Shown piece after piece: positions 8,211 through 15,686 of a DNA stretch of 64,000 nt. Within the stretch, counting starts at the first letter, position 1. The number at the start of each line of letters is the position of its first letter. This DNA is from Streptococcus pneumoniae (GTDB lineage Bacteria; Bacillota; Bacilli; Lactobacillales; Streptococcaceae), in NCBI RefSeq assembly GCF_001113365.1, contig NZ_CKYA01000001.1:69501-133500 (forward strand), given 5' to 3'. Under the pieces are notes generated by a model. It searched no databases, was not told the DNA's origin, and saw only the letters and a program-made list of their open reading frames with translations. The position numbers were made by a program, and so were the translations under genes.

Positions 8211-8238
8211 ATGATACCACTTTTTCAAAAAAAATCAA
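8211..8238 (-). promoter_or_regulatory. Sigma-A promoter of the 6S RNA / tRNA-Lys unit
   Basis: On the minus strand, TTGATT (8233-8238), 16 bases, then TATCAT (8211-8216). Start of transcription is expected near 8204. It lies between the end of rarA and the RNA gene. Confidence 0.75.
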
Positions 8239-8267
8239 GAGGAAAGTGCAATTTTTTGAAAAGGATT

Positions 8268-9539
8268 TCAGATTTTTCGCAAACGGTCGATAGCTTCCTT
8301 TCTTTGAGCCAAAGCCCGTTCATATTTACCAGTATCTTCTGCTTGGAAATAGTGATGATTACGAATTTTTTCTGGCAGATAGTCTTGCTTGACCCAATTT
8401 CCAGGATAGTTGTGTGGATAGAGATAGTCTTGGGCATTCCCCAGTTCCTTGCTTCCACTGTAGTGACCATCACGCAGGTGTCGTGGAATAGGCAAGTGCC
8501 CTGATGTTTTGAGATCTGCAAGCGCCTTGTCCATAGCTACATAGGCAGAGTTGGATTTTGGAGAAAGAGCCAAATCAATGACTACATTGGCAATGAGAAT
8601 GCGGGCTTCTGGGAAACCAATCCTTTGTGCAGCATCCAGAGCAGTCACGGTGTGAATTTGGGCTTCAGGATTGGCCAAGCCGATATCTTCATAGGCGATA
8701 ACGGTCAAGCGACGCGCGAGACTAGGCAGGTCCCCAGCCTCAATCAAGCGAGCTGCGTAGTGGAGACTGGCATCAACATCCGAGCCACGGATGGACTTTT
8801 GCAGGGCTGAGAGTACATCGTAGTGTCCGTCTCCATCCTTGTCCATAGTGATGTAGCTCCGCTGCAGGCTATTTTCCATGATGTCTAGAGTGATATGGCG
8901 GATGCCCTCGTCATTCTCAGGGGTAGAGAGAACAGCCAAGTCCAGTGAGTTGAAGGCAGAGCGCAGGTCTCCGTTTGTAGAGGTTGCGATGAAATCCAGC
9001 GCATCCTCATCTAGTTCTACTGGGAAATCAAAACCACGTTTAGGGTTATTTAGAGCTATCTGAAGAGCCTCTTTGACGTCTTGGTTAGACAGAGGTTCCA
9101 ACTCAAAAATTTGAACGCGACTGCGAATGGCAGGAGTGACAGAAAAGAAAGGATTTTCAGTCGTAGCCCCAATCATGATGACCAGTCCACTTTCCAAGAG
9201 AGGCAAGAGGAAGTCTTGCTTGGTTTTATCTAGTCTATGAATTTCGTCAAGGAGTAGTACAAGTCCCCCTGAGAATTTAGCTTCTTCAGCGATTTCTTGC
9301 AGTCGCTTTTTACTATCAACTGTCGCATTGAAAGTTCGAAAGGCATACTTGGTAGTTCCAGCGATGGCTGAGGCAATACTGGTCTTGCCGATTCCCGGAG
9401 GCCCATAGAGAATCATGGAGGACAGGCGGTTGGCTTCCACCATGCGACGAATGATTTTCCCAGGTCCGACCAGATGCTCCTGACCGATGACCTGGTCTAT
9501 GGTTTTTGGGCGCATGCGAAGCGCGAGATTGTCTGGCAT
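8268..9539 (-). CDS. rarA: Replication-associated recombination protein A (MgsA/RarA AAA+ ATPase)
   Basis: AAA+ ATPase of the clamp-loader type that acts at stalled forks. The 423-residue protein has Walker A GPPGIGKTS near residues 46-54, Walker B LLLLDEIHRLD near 98-108, sensor I GATTENPFF, an arginine-finger region AIRSRVQIFEL, and the C-terminal MgsA tetramerisation domain (GLANPEAQIH, LPIPRHLRDGHY). The start ATG 9539 has GAAAGGA six bases ahead and gives the family's usual MPDNLALRMRPK beginning; a longer frame to 9608 is unlikely. Confidence 0.94.
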   Translation of the reverse strand: MPDNLALRMRPKTIDQVIGQEHLVGPGKIIRRMVEANRLSSMILYGPPGIGKTSIASAIAGTTKYAFRTFNATVDSKKRLQEIAEEAKFSGGLVLLLDEIHRLDKTKQDFLLPLLESGLVIMIGATTENPFFSVTPAIRSRVQIFELEPLSNQDVKEALQIALNNPKRGFDFPVELDEDALDFIATSTNGDLRSAFNSLDLAVLSTPENDEGIRHITLDIMENSLQRSYITMDKDGDGHYDVLSALQKSIRGSDVDASLHYAARLIEAGDLPSLARRLTVIAYEDIGLANPEAQIHTVTALDAAQRIGFPEARILIANVVIDLALSPKSNSAYVAMDKALADLKTSGHLPIPRHLRDGHYSGSKELGNAQDYLYPHNYPGNWVKQDYLPEKIRNHHYFQAEDTGKYERALAQRKEAIDRLRKI

Positions 9540-9640
9540 AGCAGTCCTTTCTAGCGTGGATTTTAGTGTCATATTTTTTGAGTAGAATGACTCATCTACT
9601 ATATCCATTCTAGCCTATTAGTTGTGATATTTCAATGGTT

Positions 9641-9668
9641 TTGTAATAATCAGGGTGTAAGATAGAAT
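9641..9668 (+). promoter_or_regulatory. Candidate promoter of the small frame at 9707
   Basis: TTGTAA (9641-9646), 16 bases, TAGAAT (9663-9668). It points at the 23-codon frame at 9707, which has its own ribosome-binding site. Confidence 0.5.
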
Positions 9669-9706
9669 CTTTTTGACTATTCAATTTAATGAGGAGAGGT
9701 ATCAGC

Positions 9707-9778
9707 ATGAGAGAATGGATTTCCCTTAAAATTCAAAATAGGATAGTTGAGCCTAAAGAAGTAGAATTGCTGACTTGA
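9707..9778 (+). CDS. Very small open frame or gene remnant (23 aa)
   Basis: ATG 9707 is preceded by GAGGAG and a plausible promoter and encodes MREWISLKIQNRIVEPKEVE then LLT and a stop. I do not recognise it. It could be the intact front of a gene whose rest was deleted, or a small leader peptide for the cassette at 9837. Nothing supports it beyond the translation signals. Confidence 0.3.
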   Translation: MREWISLKIQNRIVEPKEVELLT

Positions 9779-9787
9779 GAAATAATA

Positions 9788-9816
9788 TTGCTAAATGTTA
9801 TTGCGTGAACTATAAT
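9788..9816 (+). promoter_or_regulatory. Sigma-A promoter of the 9837-10290 cassette
   Basis: TTGCTA (9788-9793), 17 bases, TATAAT (9811-9816); 21 bases before the start codon. Gives the two small genes their own transcript. Confidence 0.7.
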
Positions 9817-9836
9817 GAAAAGAGAGGTGATAAGGA

Positions 9837-10052
9837 ATGGAATTACCAAGTCAGGAAGTTTTGATTTTTACAAAACAAATTCGTCATTGGATTCTTAGTG
9901 ATCAAGTTATTTCAGGGAAAAGACAATTTCTCTTCCGTGAAGATACTCCAAAAGTGATTTTAGATTTGTACGAAAACATTAAATCTAAACTTGATTTTGC
10001 TTACCAAGAAGTTCATTTTAATCATAATGGGTCGAAAAAATATGAAAAATAG
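9837..10052 (+). CDS. Small protein of unknown function (71 aa), first gene of a two-gene cassette
   Basis: The 71-residue product is soluble and mildly basic at the C-terminus, with a central helix-rich stretch (KVILDLYENIKSKLDFAYQE). AGAGAGGTG stands upstream of ATG 9837. No known motif is visible. It overlaps the next gene by 11 bases, has its own promoter and a following terminator, and sits between rarA and hicAB in a pocket of small genes. A toxin-antitoxin or immunity role is possible but I see no specific evidence. Confidence 0.6.
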   Translation: MELPSQEVLIFTKQIRHWILSDQVISGKRQFLFREDTPKVILDLYENIKSKLDFAYQEVHFNHNGSKKYEK

Positions 10053-10290
10053 AATAATTGATGTTTTTAAAGTAGTAAATCGCCTCCTTGTAATAACTGT
10101 TGAAAATCCTGATTTCGAAGACTTGAGAGTTAATCAGTTTGTAAAAATTGGAGATAAAAAGTATAGGGTACGCAGTGTTCCTATGATTCATTCAACTCCG
10201 CCTCAGTCTGTCTTAAATCGAGATACTTTTACAATTGACTATACAGATGATGAATTGCTCGATAAAGAAGCAGTTTTTACTACTCATTAG
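10042..10290 (+). CDS. Small protein of unknown function (82 aa), second gene of the cassette
   Basis: Start ATG 10042 overlaps the previous stop; ATG 10027 is an alternative. Neither has a strong ribosome site, so translation is probably coupled. The product alternates short beta-like stretches (LLVITVENPDF, NQFVKIGDKKYRVRSVPM), resembling a small beta-barrel such as an OB or translation-factor domain II, then an acidic tail. That structural reading is only inference. It is followed by a terminator. Confidence 0.6.
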   Translation: MKNRIIDVFKVVNRLLVITVENPDFEDLRVNQFVKIGDKKYRVRSVPMIHSTPPQSVLNRDTFTIDYTDDELLDKEAVFTTH

Positions 10291-10316
10291 AAAAATAGGT
10301 ATGAATAAATTGGCTT

Positions 10317-10343
10317 CCCTTAGAACCACATCTAGGGGCTTTT
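10317..10343 (+). terminator. Terminator of the 9837-10290 cassette
   Basis: CCCTTAGA (10317-10324) pairs with TCTAGGGG (10331-10338), then CTTTTAT. It separates the cassette from hicAB. Confidence 0.6.
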
Positions 10344-10372
10344 ATGTATAAGAGAATAATACGTATCACTCC

Positions 10373-10401
10373 TTTACAATACGTGTAGCACGTGTTATAA
10401 T
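10373..10401 (+). promoter_or_regulatory. hicAB promoter with palindromic operator in the spacer
   Basis: TTTACA (10373-10378), 17 bases, TATAAT (10396-10401). The spacer contains the inverted repeat ACGTG-TAG-CACGT (10381-10393). HicB-type antitoxins bind such sites through their DNA-binding domain, so binding here would block RNA polymerase directly. Confidence 0.8.
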
Positions 10402-10426
10402 GGTGTTGTCAGGAGGTAAAAGCGCT

Positions 10427-10606
10427 ATGCCTATGACACAAAAAGAGATGGTCAAACTCCTTACGGCTCATGGTTGGATAAAGACCAAGGGCGGTAAAGG
10501 CTCCCATATTAAAATGGAGAAGCAAGGGGAAAGACCTATCACAATCCCTCATGGTGAGCTGAATAAGTACACTGAAAGAGGGATAAGAAAGCAAGCTGGG
10601 TTGTAA
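10427..10606 (+). CDS. hicA: HicA-type mRNA interferase toxin
   Basis: 59 residues, the standard size. The double-stranded RNA-binding-like fold signature is visible: KEMVKLLTAHGW, then KGGKGSHIKMEK with the catalytic His in GSH, and ITIPHGELN with a second conserved His. AGGAGG precedes ATG 10427; an upstream frame start at 10400 is not needed. HicA toxins cut mRNA during stress and are neutralised by the next gene. Confidence 0.92.
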   Translation: MPMTQKEMVKLLTAHGWIKTKGGKGSHIKMEKQGERPITIPHGELNKYTERGIRKQAGL

Positions 10607-10642
10607 AATTCAGCCCCTGCTTTTTGATATGGAGGTAGTGAA

Positions 10643-11095
10643 ATGTTAGTGACATATCCAGCTTTATTTTATTATGATGATACAGATGGGGCCAAAGCGA
10701 CTTATTTTGTCCATTTCCCAGATTTTGAATACTCAGCTACACAAGGCGAGGGGATTTCTGAGGCTTTGGCTATGGGTTCGGAGTGGCTAGGTATAACTGT
10801 TGCAGATTTGATAGAGAGTGATGGAGATTTGCCCCAGCCATCAGATATCAATAGCTTGTCTTTAATTGACAATGATCCTTTTAAAGATGATGAAGATTTT
10901 GAGTCAACTTACGATCTTAATAAATCTTTTATCTCTATGGTATCTGTTGATGTATCAGAATACCTAGGAAGTCAGGAACCAATTAAAAAGACCTTGACCA
11001 TACCAAGATGGGCAGATAAGTTGGGACGAGAAATGGGACTTAACTTTTCTCAGACTTTGACAGATGCTATTGCAGATAAGAAAATTCAAGCCTAA
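10643..11095 (+). CDS. hicB: HicB-type antitoxin
   Basis: 150 residues. The N-terminal half has the HicB partial RNase-H-like domain (YPALFYYDD..YFVHFPDFEYSATQGEGISEALAMG), and the C-terminal end reads KTLTIPRWADKLGREMGLNF-SQTLTDAI, a ribbon-helix-helix DNA-binding domain. GGAGG precedes ATG 10643. It should neutralise HicA and repress the operon at the palindrome at 10381-10393. Confidence 0.92.
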   Translation: MLVTYPALFYYDDTDGAKATYFVHFPDFEYSATQGEGISEALAMGSEWLGITVADLIESDGDLPQPSDINSLSLIDNDPFKDDEDFESTYDLNKSFISMVSVDVSEYLGSQEPIKKTLTIPRWADKLGREMGLNFSQTLTDAIADKKIQA

Positions 11096-11181
11096 GATTA
11101 AGTGTGGTATCGTGGTAATAGTCAATAAAAAAGCACTCCTAATTGTGCTGGTTACTTGTCTATTGATCCTATAGATTTGCT

Positions 11182-11201
11182 AGCCCTTTCGAGGGCTTTT
11201 T
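11182..11201 (+). terminator. hicAB terminator
   Basis: AGCCCT (11182-11187), TTCG-type loop, AGGGCT (11192-11197), T run. Confidence 0.8.
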
Positions 11202-11274
11202 GTGTTGAGTTTTTGGAAAAAATAAGGAAATCAACCGTTTAAGAAAATCACTGATACAAAGGGTTTAAATGAGG

Positions 11275-11386
11275 TAATATGGTATAATTAGGACATAAAA
11301 TAATTTTGTGGTAAGATGGTAGTATCTATTTTAGCATATTTCCGAGCAATCGGGGCGATTTAAGAGTCGCATAGAAAGAGGACAAA
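11275..11386 (+). promoter_or_regulatory. Promoter and leader of the DUF3013 operon
   Basis: An extended -10 (TGGTATAAT, 11280-11288) starts a leader of about 95 bases. The leader contains a small hairpin GCGA..TCGC just ahead of AGAAAGAGGA, the ribosome site of the gene at 11387. I see no recognisable riboswitch. Confidence 0.55.
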
Positions 11387-11857
11387 ATGGCAACATATGG
11401 ATTTTTAGATGTTTTAGAGGAAGAGTTGGAGAAGAACTTTCCCTTTGACTTTGAGATTAGTTGGGACAAGCGTAACCACGCAGTTGAAGTGAGTTTTCTA
11501 TTGGAAGCGCAAAACGCTGCAGGTGTGGAGATGGTGGATGAAGACGGAGAGGTTTCATCAGATGACATTCTCTTTGAAGAAGCAGTGCTTTTTTACAATC
11601 CTGCCAAATCAGCAGTCAATGAGGAAGACTATTTGACGGTTATCCCTTACCTGCCTAAAAAAGGTTTTTCTCGTGAATTTTTAGCTTATTTTGCGCTATT
11701 CCTTAAAGATACTGCTGAGGTTGGACTAGATGCCCTCATGGACTTTTTGGAAGACCCAGAAGTAGAAGAATTTGTCATGGAATGGAACCAAGAAGTCTTT
11801 GAAGAAGGAAAAGTAGGCTTGGAAGAGGGAGAGTTTTATCCTTATCCGAGATACTAG
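11387..11857 (+). CDS. DUF3013 family protein
   Basis: 156 residues, strongly acidic (many Glu/Asp), with no membrane segment or signal peptide. It resembles the streptococcal DUF3013 family found upstream of prmA; the function is unknown. The C-terminal stretch is rich in Glu and ends PYPRY. It is the first gene of a run leading to the M50 protease, Nudix and GNAT genes with gaps of a few bases, suggesting one transcript. Confidence 0.75.
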   Translation: MATYGFLDVLEEELEKNFPFDFEISWDKRNHAVEVSFLLEAQNAAGVEMVDEDGEVSSDDILFEEAVLFYNPAKSAVNEEDYLTVIPYLPKKGFSREFLAYFALFLKDTAEVGLDALMDFLEDPEVEEFVMEWNQEVFEEGKVGLEEGEFYPYPRY

Positions 11858-11875
11858 GAGTTGGTTGGAGATTTT

Positions 11876-12943
11876 ATGAAGAAAATTGGGATTTATTTGG
11901 TTTATGTGCTAGCTGTTGTCTTTATTATGCTAGCTTGTGCTTGTGGAACCATCGCATTTGCAGAGTTGGGCTATTCCGCAGTTTTAGTTTTTACTTTTGG
12001 TTATGCCTTCGCTCTTCTAAGCATGTATTTAATCCTTATTTTTCATGAGCTGGGACATGCTTTTTGTGGCTACTTGACAGGCTATCGGCTGGTGGCTTTT
12101 GGATTAGGACATTTTATTTTAACCAAAAATTCAGGCAGGTTTCATCTTAGTAGAACAGCCATTCTGAAAAATGTTGGTGCTCAATACATTGGTTTAAAAG
12201 AGGATGAAAGCGATCAAAGAATTATCCTGATGCTTTCAGGAGGCTTGATGGTTCATCTCGGCTTGATATTATTGGCGATAGTGTTTGGATTTTTGACAAG
12301 AAGCTGGTATTTTGCAGGGACTTGGATTTTTCTTAATTTATCTTTCTTCCTAAATAACATTTTGCCAGTCGACATCACCGATGGAGCAAAAATTTGGGAA
12401 TTGCTACAACACCCTGAAAATACCAAATACGCCTACCTGGTATTGAGACATTCTGCTCAAACTTTGCTGGCTCCTCAAGAATATGATTTAAAAGACTTTG
12501 CTATGTCTGTTGATGAGGATGTGAGAGGGAGTTTTGCAGAAAGTGTTCAGACTCTTCAGGGGTTGGTATTCATATTGGATGATAATATAGAACTTGCAAA
12601 GCAACAGTTTCAGTCTGTGTTAGAGAAAACAGATAATCCAATGTCTAAAACTATTTCTCAATTATATCTTCTTCAAGTTGCTCTGATGGAAGGATATAAT
12701 AAGAAAGCGGAAGAATATGCAAGTATTCGAGGGGTCAAATCCTTTTTATCTATAAAAACAGCAGATATGCAGGTCATTCAAGCTTGGTATCAATTTAAGG
12801 TAAAGAAAGATGTAGTTCAAACCCACAAGGCTATGAAGATTGCTAGACAGAAAATGAATAGTAGCCGGATGTTACGGGATGAGAAAATCTATTATCAAAA
12901 CTGGTTAGCCGAACTGGAAAAGGAATTAACTGAAGGAGTCTAA
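11876..12943 (+). CDS. M50-type membrane zinc metalloprotease
   Basis: 355 residues. Residues 1-60 hold two hydrophobic segments, the second running into the zinc-binding HELGHAF near residue 60; a second membrane block contains NNILPVDITDGAKIW near residue 165, which supplies the third ligand (Asp) of M50 site-2 proteases. The C-terminal half is soluble and helix-rich, reminiscent of TPR-like repeats. ATG 11876 has TTGGAG five bases ahead; the TTG at 11861 directly abuts AGGAG and is less likely. Substrate unknown; a role in intramembrane cleavage is inferred only from the family. Confidence 0.8.
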   Translation: MKKIGIYLVYVLAVVFIMLACACGTIAFAELGYSAVLVFTFGYAFALLSMYLILIFHELGHAFCGYLTGYRLVAFGLGHFILTKNSGRFHLSRTAILKNVGAQYIGLKEDESDQRIILMLSGGLMVHLGLILLAIVFGFLTRSWYFAGTWIFLNLSFFLNNILPVDITDGAKIWELLQHPENTKYAYLVLRHSAQTLLAPQEYDLKDFAMSVDEDVRGSFAESVQTLQGLVFILDDNIELAKQQFQSVLEKTDNPMSKTISQLYLLQVALMEGYNKKAEEYASIRGVKSFLSIKTADMQVIQAWYQFKVKKDVVQTHKAMKIARQKMNSSRMLRDEKIYYQNWLAELEKELTEGV

Positions 12944-12944
12944 T

Positions 12945-13373
12945 ATGGAAATAGAGATTTCTGATTTCACAGGCTGTAAGATTGCTTTGTTTTGTGGGGA
13001 TAAGCTTCTGACTATCTTACGCGATGATAAGGCAAGCATTCCCTGGCCTAATATATGGGAACTACCCGGTGGTGGACGAGAGGGGGATGAAAGTCCTTTT
13101 GAGTGCGTGGCGCGTGAAGTTTATGAAGAACTGGGAATTCATCTGACTGAGGATTGTCTGCTTTGGAGTAAGATTTATCCAAGTATGCTTTTTGCGGATA
13201 AACAATCTGTATTTCTAGTCGGCAAGTTAACGCAAGAACAGTTTGACCAGATTGTATTTGGAGATGAAGGACAGGGCTATCAGTTAATGAATGTCGAGGA
13301 ATTTCTTACTTCCAGTCAAGTTGTACCTCAGTTGCAGGGTAGATTGAGGGATTATTTGGAGGAAAGTTTATGA
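12945..13373 (+). CDS. Nudix hydrolase
   Basis: 142 residues. The Nudix box is complete: GGGREGDESPFECVAREVYEELGI is the region at residues 43-66, with the REVYEELG core. Such enzymes cleave nucleoside diphosphates linked to other groups; substrate cannot be told. It starts one base after the protease gene and overlaps the next gene by four bases, so it is in the same operon. Confidence 0.88.
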   Translation: MEIEISDFTGCKIALFCGDKLLTILRDDKASIPWPNIWELPGGGREGDESPFECVAREVYEELGIHLTEDCLLWSKIYPSMLFADKQSVFLVGKLTQEQFDQIVFGDEGQGYQLMNVEEFLTSSQVVPQLQGRLRDYLEESL

Positions 13374-13843
13374 TAAGACTTGAACGAGCAGGAGCAGAGG
13401 ATTTGGAGACCATCATTGCGATTCAAAGAGCTAGCTTTAAGGCTGTCTATGAAAAATATCAAGATGAGTATGATCCTTATCTCGAGGATCGTGAACGAAT
13501 CAAGTGGAAATTGGTTGAGCGTCCCAATAGCTATTACTACTTTTTGAAAGAAAAGGGAGAAAATATCGGATTTTTACGAGTTCAGACCAATGAAGAGTTG
13601 ACGGAGGCTTGGCTGGGAACGGCAGCGATTTTGCCCCAGTATCAAGGAAAAGGTTATGGTTCTGAAGGATTGAAATTGCTGGAAAAGGAATTTCCAATGA
13701 TTAAACAGTGGGATTTGTGTACGGTATTACAGGATGAAGGTATGGTTGCTTTCTATGAGAAGAACGGCTACCATCAAACCCATATTGAACCTGAAAAAGA
13801 AGGTATGGATATGGTTTACATGAAAAAATGCATAGAGAAATAG
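13370..13843 (+). CDS. GNAT family N-acetyltransferase
   Basis: 157 residues. The acetyl-CoA motif is ILPQYQGKGYGSEGLKLLEK (about residues 84-103), and the C-terminal part has MVAFYEKNGYH, typical motif B. The ATG overlaps the Nudix stop (ATGA), so the two are coupled. Last gene of the DUF3013 operon. Substrate unknown. Confidence 0.85.
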   Translation: MIRLERAGAEDLETIIAIQRASFKAVYEKYQDEYDPYLEDRERIKWKLVERPNSYYYFLKEKGENIGFLRVQTNEELTEAWLGTAAILPQYQGKGYGSEGLKLLEKEFPMIKQWDLCTVLQDEGMVAFYEKNGYHQTHIEPEKEGMDMVYMKKCIEK

Positions 13844-13870
13844 AAAGGATAGTTCAGTTACATTTCTAAA

Positions 13871-13976
13871 CTGAACCCGCCCTAAACACTGTGCTAAAAA
13901 GATAAACTTCTCTTAGACACAAGCGTCTTCAGAGAATTTCCTATTTTGGTTTTGTGTTTTACGGGCTTGGTATCTT
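13871..13976 (+). ncRNA. Structured leader element, copy 1, abutting prmA
   Basis: A 106-base element runs from CTGAACCCG to CTTGGTATCTT and ends five bases before the prmA ATG. Outer stem: CCCG..CCTAAACAC with GTGTTTTACGGG. Middle: AAAAGATA with TATTTT across the bulge TTTCCTAT. Inner: TTCTC/GAGAA and AGAC/GTCT. Two elements with the same ends, the same TCCTA bulge and the same nested layout but different stem sequences occur at 33332 and 33448. No Shine-Dalgarno sequence is seen between the element and the start codon. It could belong to a known Lactobacillales RNA motif (asd or 23S-methyl families are candidates to test). Confidence 0.6.
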
Positions 13977-13980
13977 AAAT

Positions 13981-14931
13981 ATGGAAACATGGCAAGAGTT
14001 AAAAGTTACAGTGAAGCGTGAGGGAGAGGAATTGGTTTCCAACCTCCTGATTGAGCTAGGAGCGCAAGGCGTTGCGATTGAAGACAGCATGGACTATGTG
14101 GGAAATGTCGACCGCTTCGGCGAGATTTTCCCAGAGGTCGAGCAGCAAGAAGAAATCGTTGTGACCGCCTACTATCCTGATACGGTTGATGTAGCAACGG
14201 TTGAAGCAGACTTGCAGGCTCGCCTAGCAGAATTGACAGATTTTATGGATTTAGGTGAGGTCAAGATGGGTATGACTGCCTTGGCTGAAGAAGACTGGGC
14301 GGACAACTGGAAGAAATACTATGAGCCAGCTCGTATCACTCATGATTTGACTATCGTGCCGTCTTGGACAGACTATGAGGCGACTGCTGGGGAAAAGATT
14401 ATTAAGCTAGATCCTGGTATGGCCTTCGGGACAGGAACCCACCCAACTACTAAGATGAGCCTTTTTGCCTTGGAACAGGTTCTTCGTGGTGGGGAAACAG
14501 TGCTGGATGTGGGGACTGGTTCAGGAGTTCTTTCTATTGCTAGCTCGCTACTTGGTGCTAAGGAAATTTTCGCCTATGACCTAGATGATGTGGCAGTTCG
14601 TGTTGCTCAGGAAAATATTGAGCTCAACCCTGGAATGGAAAATATCCATGTTGCTGCTGGAGACTTGCTGAAGGGTGTTGAGATTGAGGCAGATGTCATC
14701 GTGGCAAACATCTTGGCGGATATCCTCATTCATCTGACAGACGATGCCTATCGTTTGGTCAAGGATGAAGGCTACCTCATCATGAGTGGAATTATTAAGG
14801 ACAAGTGGGGCATGGTGCGCGAGTCGGCTGAGTCAGCTGGATTTTTCCTTGAAACCCACATGATTCAAGGAGAATGGAATGCCTGCGTCTTCAAGAAGAC
14901 CAAGGATATTTCAGGTGTGATTGGAGGCTAG
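13981..14931 (+). CDS. prmA: Ribosomal protein L11 methyltransferase
   Basis: Trimethylates ribosomal protein L11 using SAM. The 316-residue protein has the N-terminal L11-recognition domain (METWQELKVTVKREGEELVS) and a C-terminal class I methyltransferase domain: DPGMAFGTGTHPTTKMSL near residue 143, the SAM motif I VLDVGTGSGVLSIAS near residue 175, and VANILADILIHL, the substrate-amine motif. ATG 13981 matches the family start; it has no clear ribosome site and follows the structured leader directly. rsmE follows by one base. Confidence 0.94.
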   Translation: METWQELKVTVKREGEELVSNLLIELGAQGVAIEDSMDYVGNVDRFGEIFPEVEQQEEIVVTAYYPDTVDVATVEADLQARLAELTDFMDLGEVKMGMTALAEEDWADNWKKYYEPARITHDLTIVPSWTDYEATAGEKIIKLDPGMAFGTGTHPTTKMSLFALEQVLRGGETVLDVGTGSGVLSIASSLLGAKEIFAYDLDDVAVRVAQENIELNPGMENIHVAAGDLLKGVEIEADVIVANILADILIHLTDDAYRLVKDEGYLIMSGIIKDKWGMVRESAESAGFFLETHMIQGEWNACVFKKTKDISGVIGG

Positions 14932-14932
14932 C

Positions 14933-15676
14933 ATGCAACAGTATTTTGTAAAAGGTCTTGCCACATCACCTGTCACCATCGAGGACAAGGAGACCAGCAA
15001 GCATATGTTTCAAGTTATGCGCTTGAAAGAAGACGATGAGGTTACTTTGGTCTTTGATGATGGCATTAAACGTTTGGCGCGCGTGCTGGATGTGGAAGCT
15101 CGTCAGTTTGAATTGGTCCAAGAATTGGCTGACAATGTGGAACTGCCAGTCCAAGTGACCATTGCATCTGGATTTCCCAAGGGGGACAAGCTGGAGTTTA
15201 TCGCTCAAAAAGTAACCGAACTGGGTGCCAGCCAGATTTGGGCCTTCCCTGCTGATTGGTCCGTTGCTAAGTGGGATGGCAAGAAATTGGGCAAAAAAGT
15301 TGAAAAACTAGAAAAAATTGCCCTTGGAGCAGCAGAGCAAAGCAAGCGTAATATGGTTCCAAGTATTCAGCTTTTCGAGAAAAAATCAGACTTTCTAGCT
15401 CAACTGGACTGGTTTGACTCTATCGTAGTGGCTTATGAAGAATCAGCTAAAGAAGGAGAAGCCGCTGCGCTTTTGCAAGCAGTCACTGGTCTTGAAACAG
15501 GAGCCAAACTGCTCTTTATCTTTGGTCCAGAAGGTGGCCTGTCACCTGCAGAAATTGAGAGTTTTGAAGCTAAGGGAGCCGTCTTGGCAGGACTTGGTCC
15601 TCGCATTTTACGAGCAGAAACAGCACCGCTTTACGCTTTATCAGCCCTTAGTGTTTTATTAGAATTAGAGAAATAA
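14933..15676 (+). CDS. rsmE: 16S rRNA (uracil1498-N3)-methyltransferase
   Basis: SPOUT-class rRNA methyltransferase of 247 residues: N-terminal PUA-like domain, then FIAQKVTELGASQIWAF, LGAAEQSKRNMVPSI, and the SAM-binding knot FIFGPEGGLSPAEIESF and LGPRILRAETAPLYALSAL near the end. TTGGAGG precedes ATG 14933. Paired with prmA, so two ribosome-modifying enzymes are made together. Confidence 0.93.
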   Translation: MQQYFVKGLATSPVTIEDKETSKHMFQVMRLKEDDEVTLVFDDGIKRLARVLDVEARQFELVQELADNVELPVQVTIASGFPKGDKLEFIAQKVTELGASQIWAFPADWSVAKWDGKKLGKKVEKLEKIALGAAEQSKRNMVPSIQLFEKKSDFLAQLDWFDSIVVAYEESAKEGEAAALLQAVTGLETGAKLLFIFGPEGGLSPAEIESFEAKGAVLAGLGPRILRAETAPLYALSALSVLLELEK

Positions 15677-15686
15677 GAGGAAGAAA

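Noticed and set aside
9837..10290. Firm toxin-antitoxin call for the two-gene cassette
   Set aside because: Arrangement fits but no toxin or antitoxin motif is visible.
11861..11876. TTG start for the M50 protease
   Set aside because: AGGAG would touch the codon; the ATG at 11876 has correct spacing.
13871..13976. SAM riboswitch upstream of prmA
   Set aside because: None of the known SAM aptamer cores (SAM-I K-turn, SMK box) is visible; kept as an unassigned structured leader.
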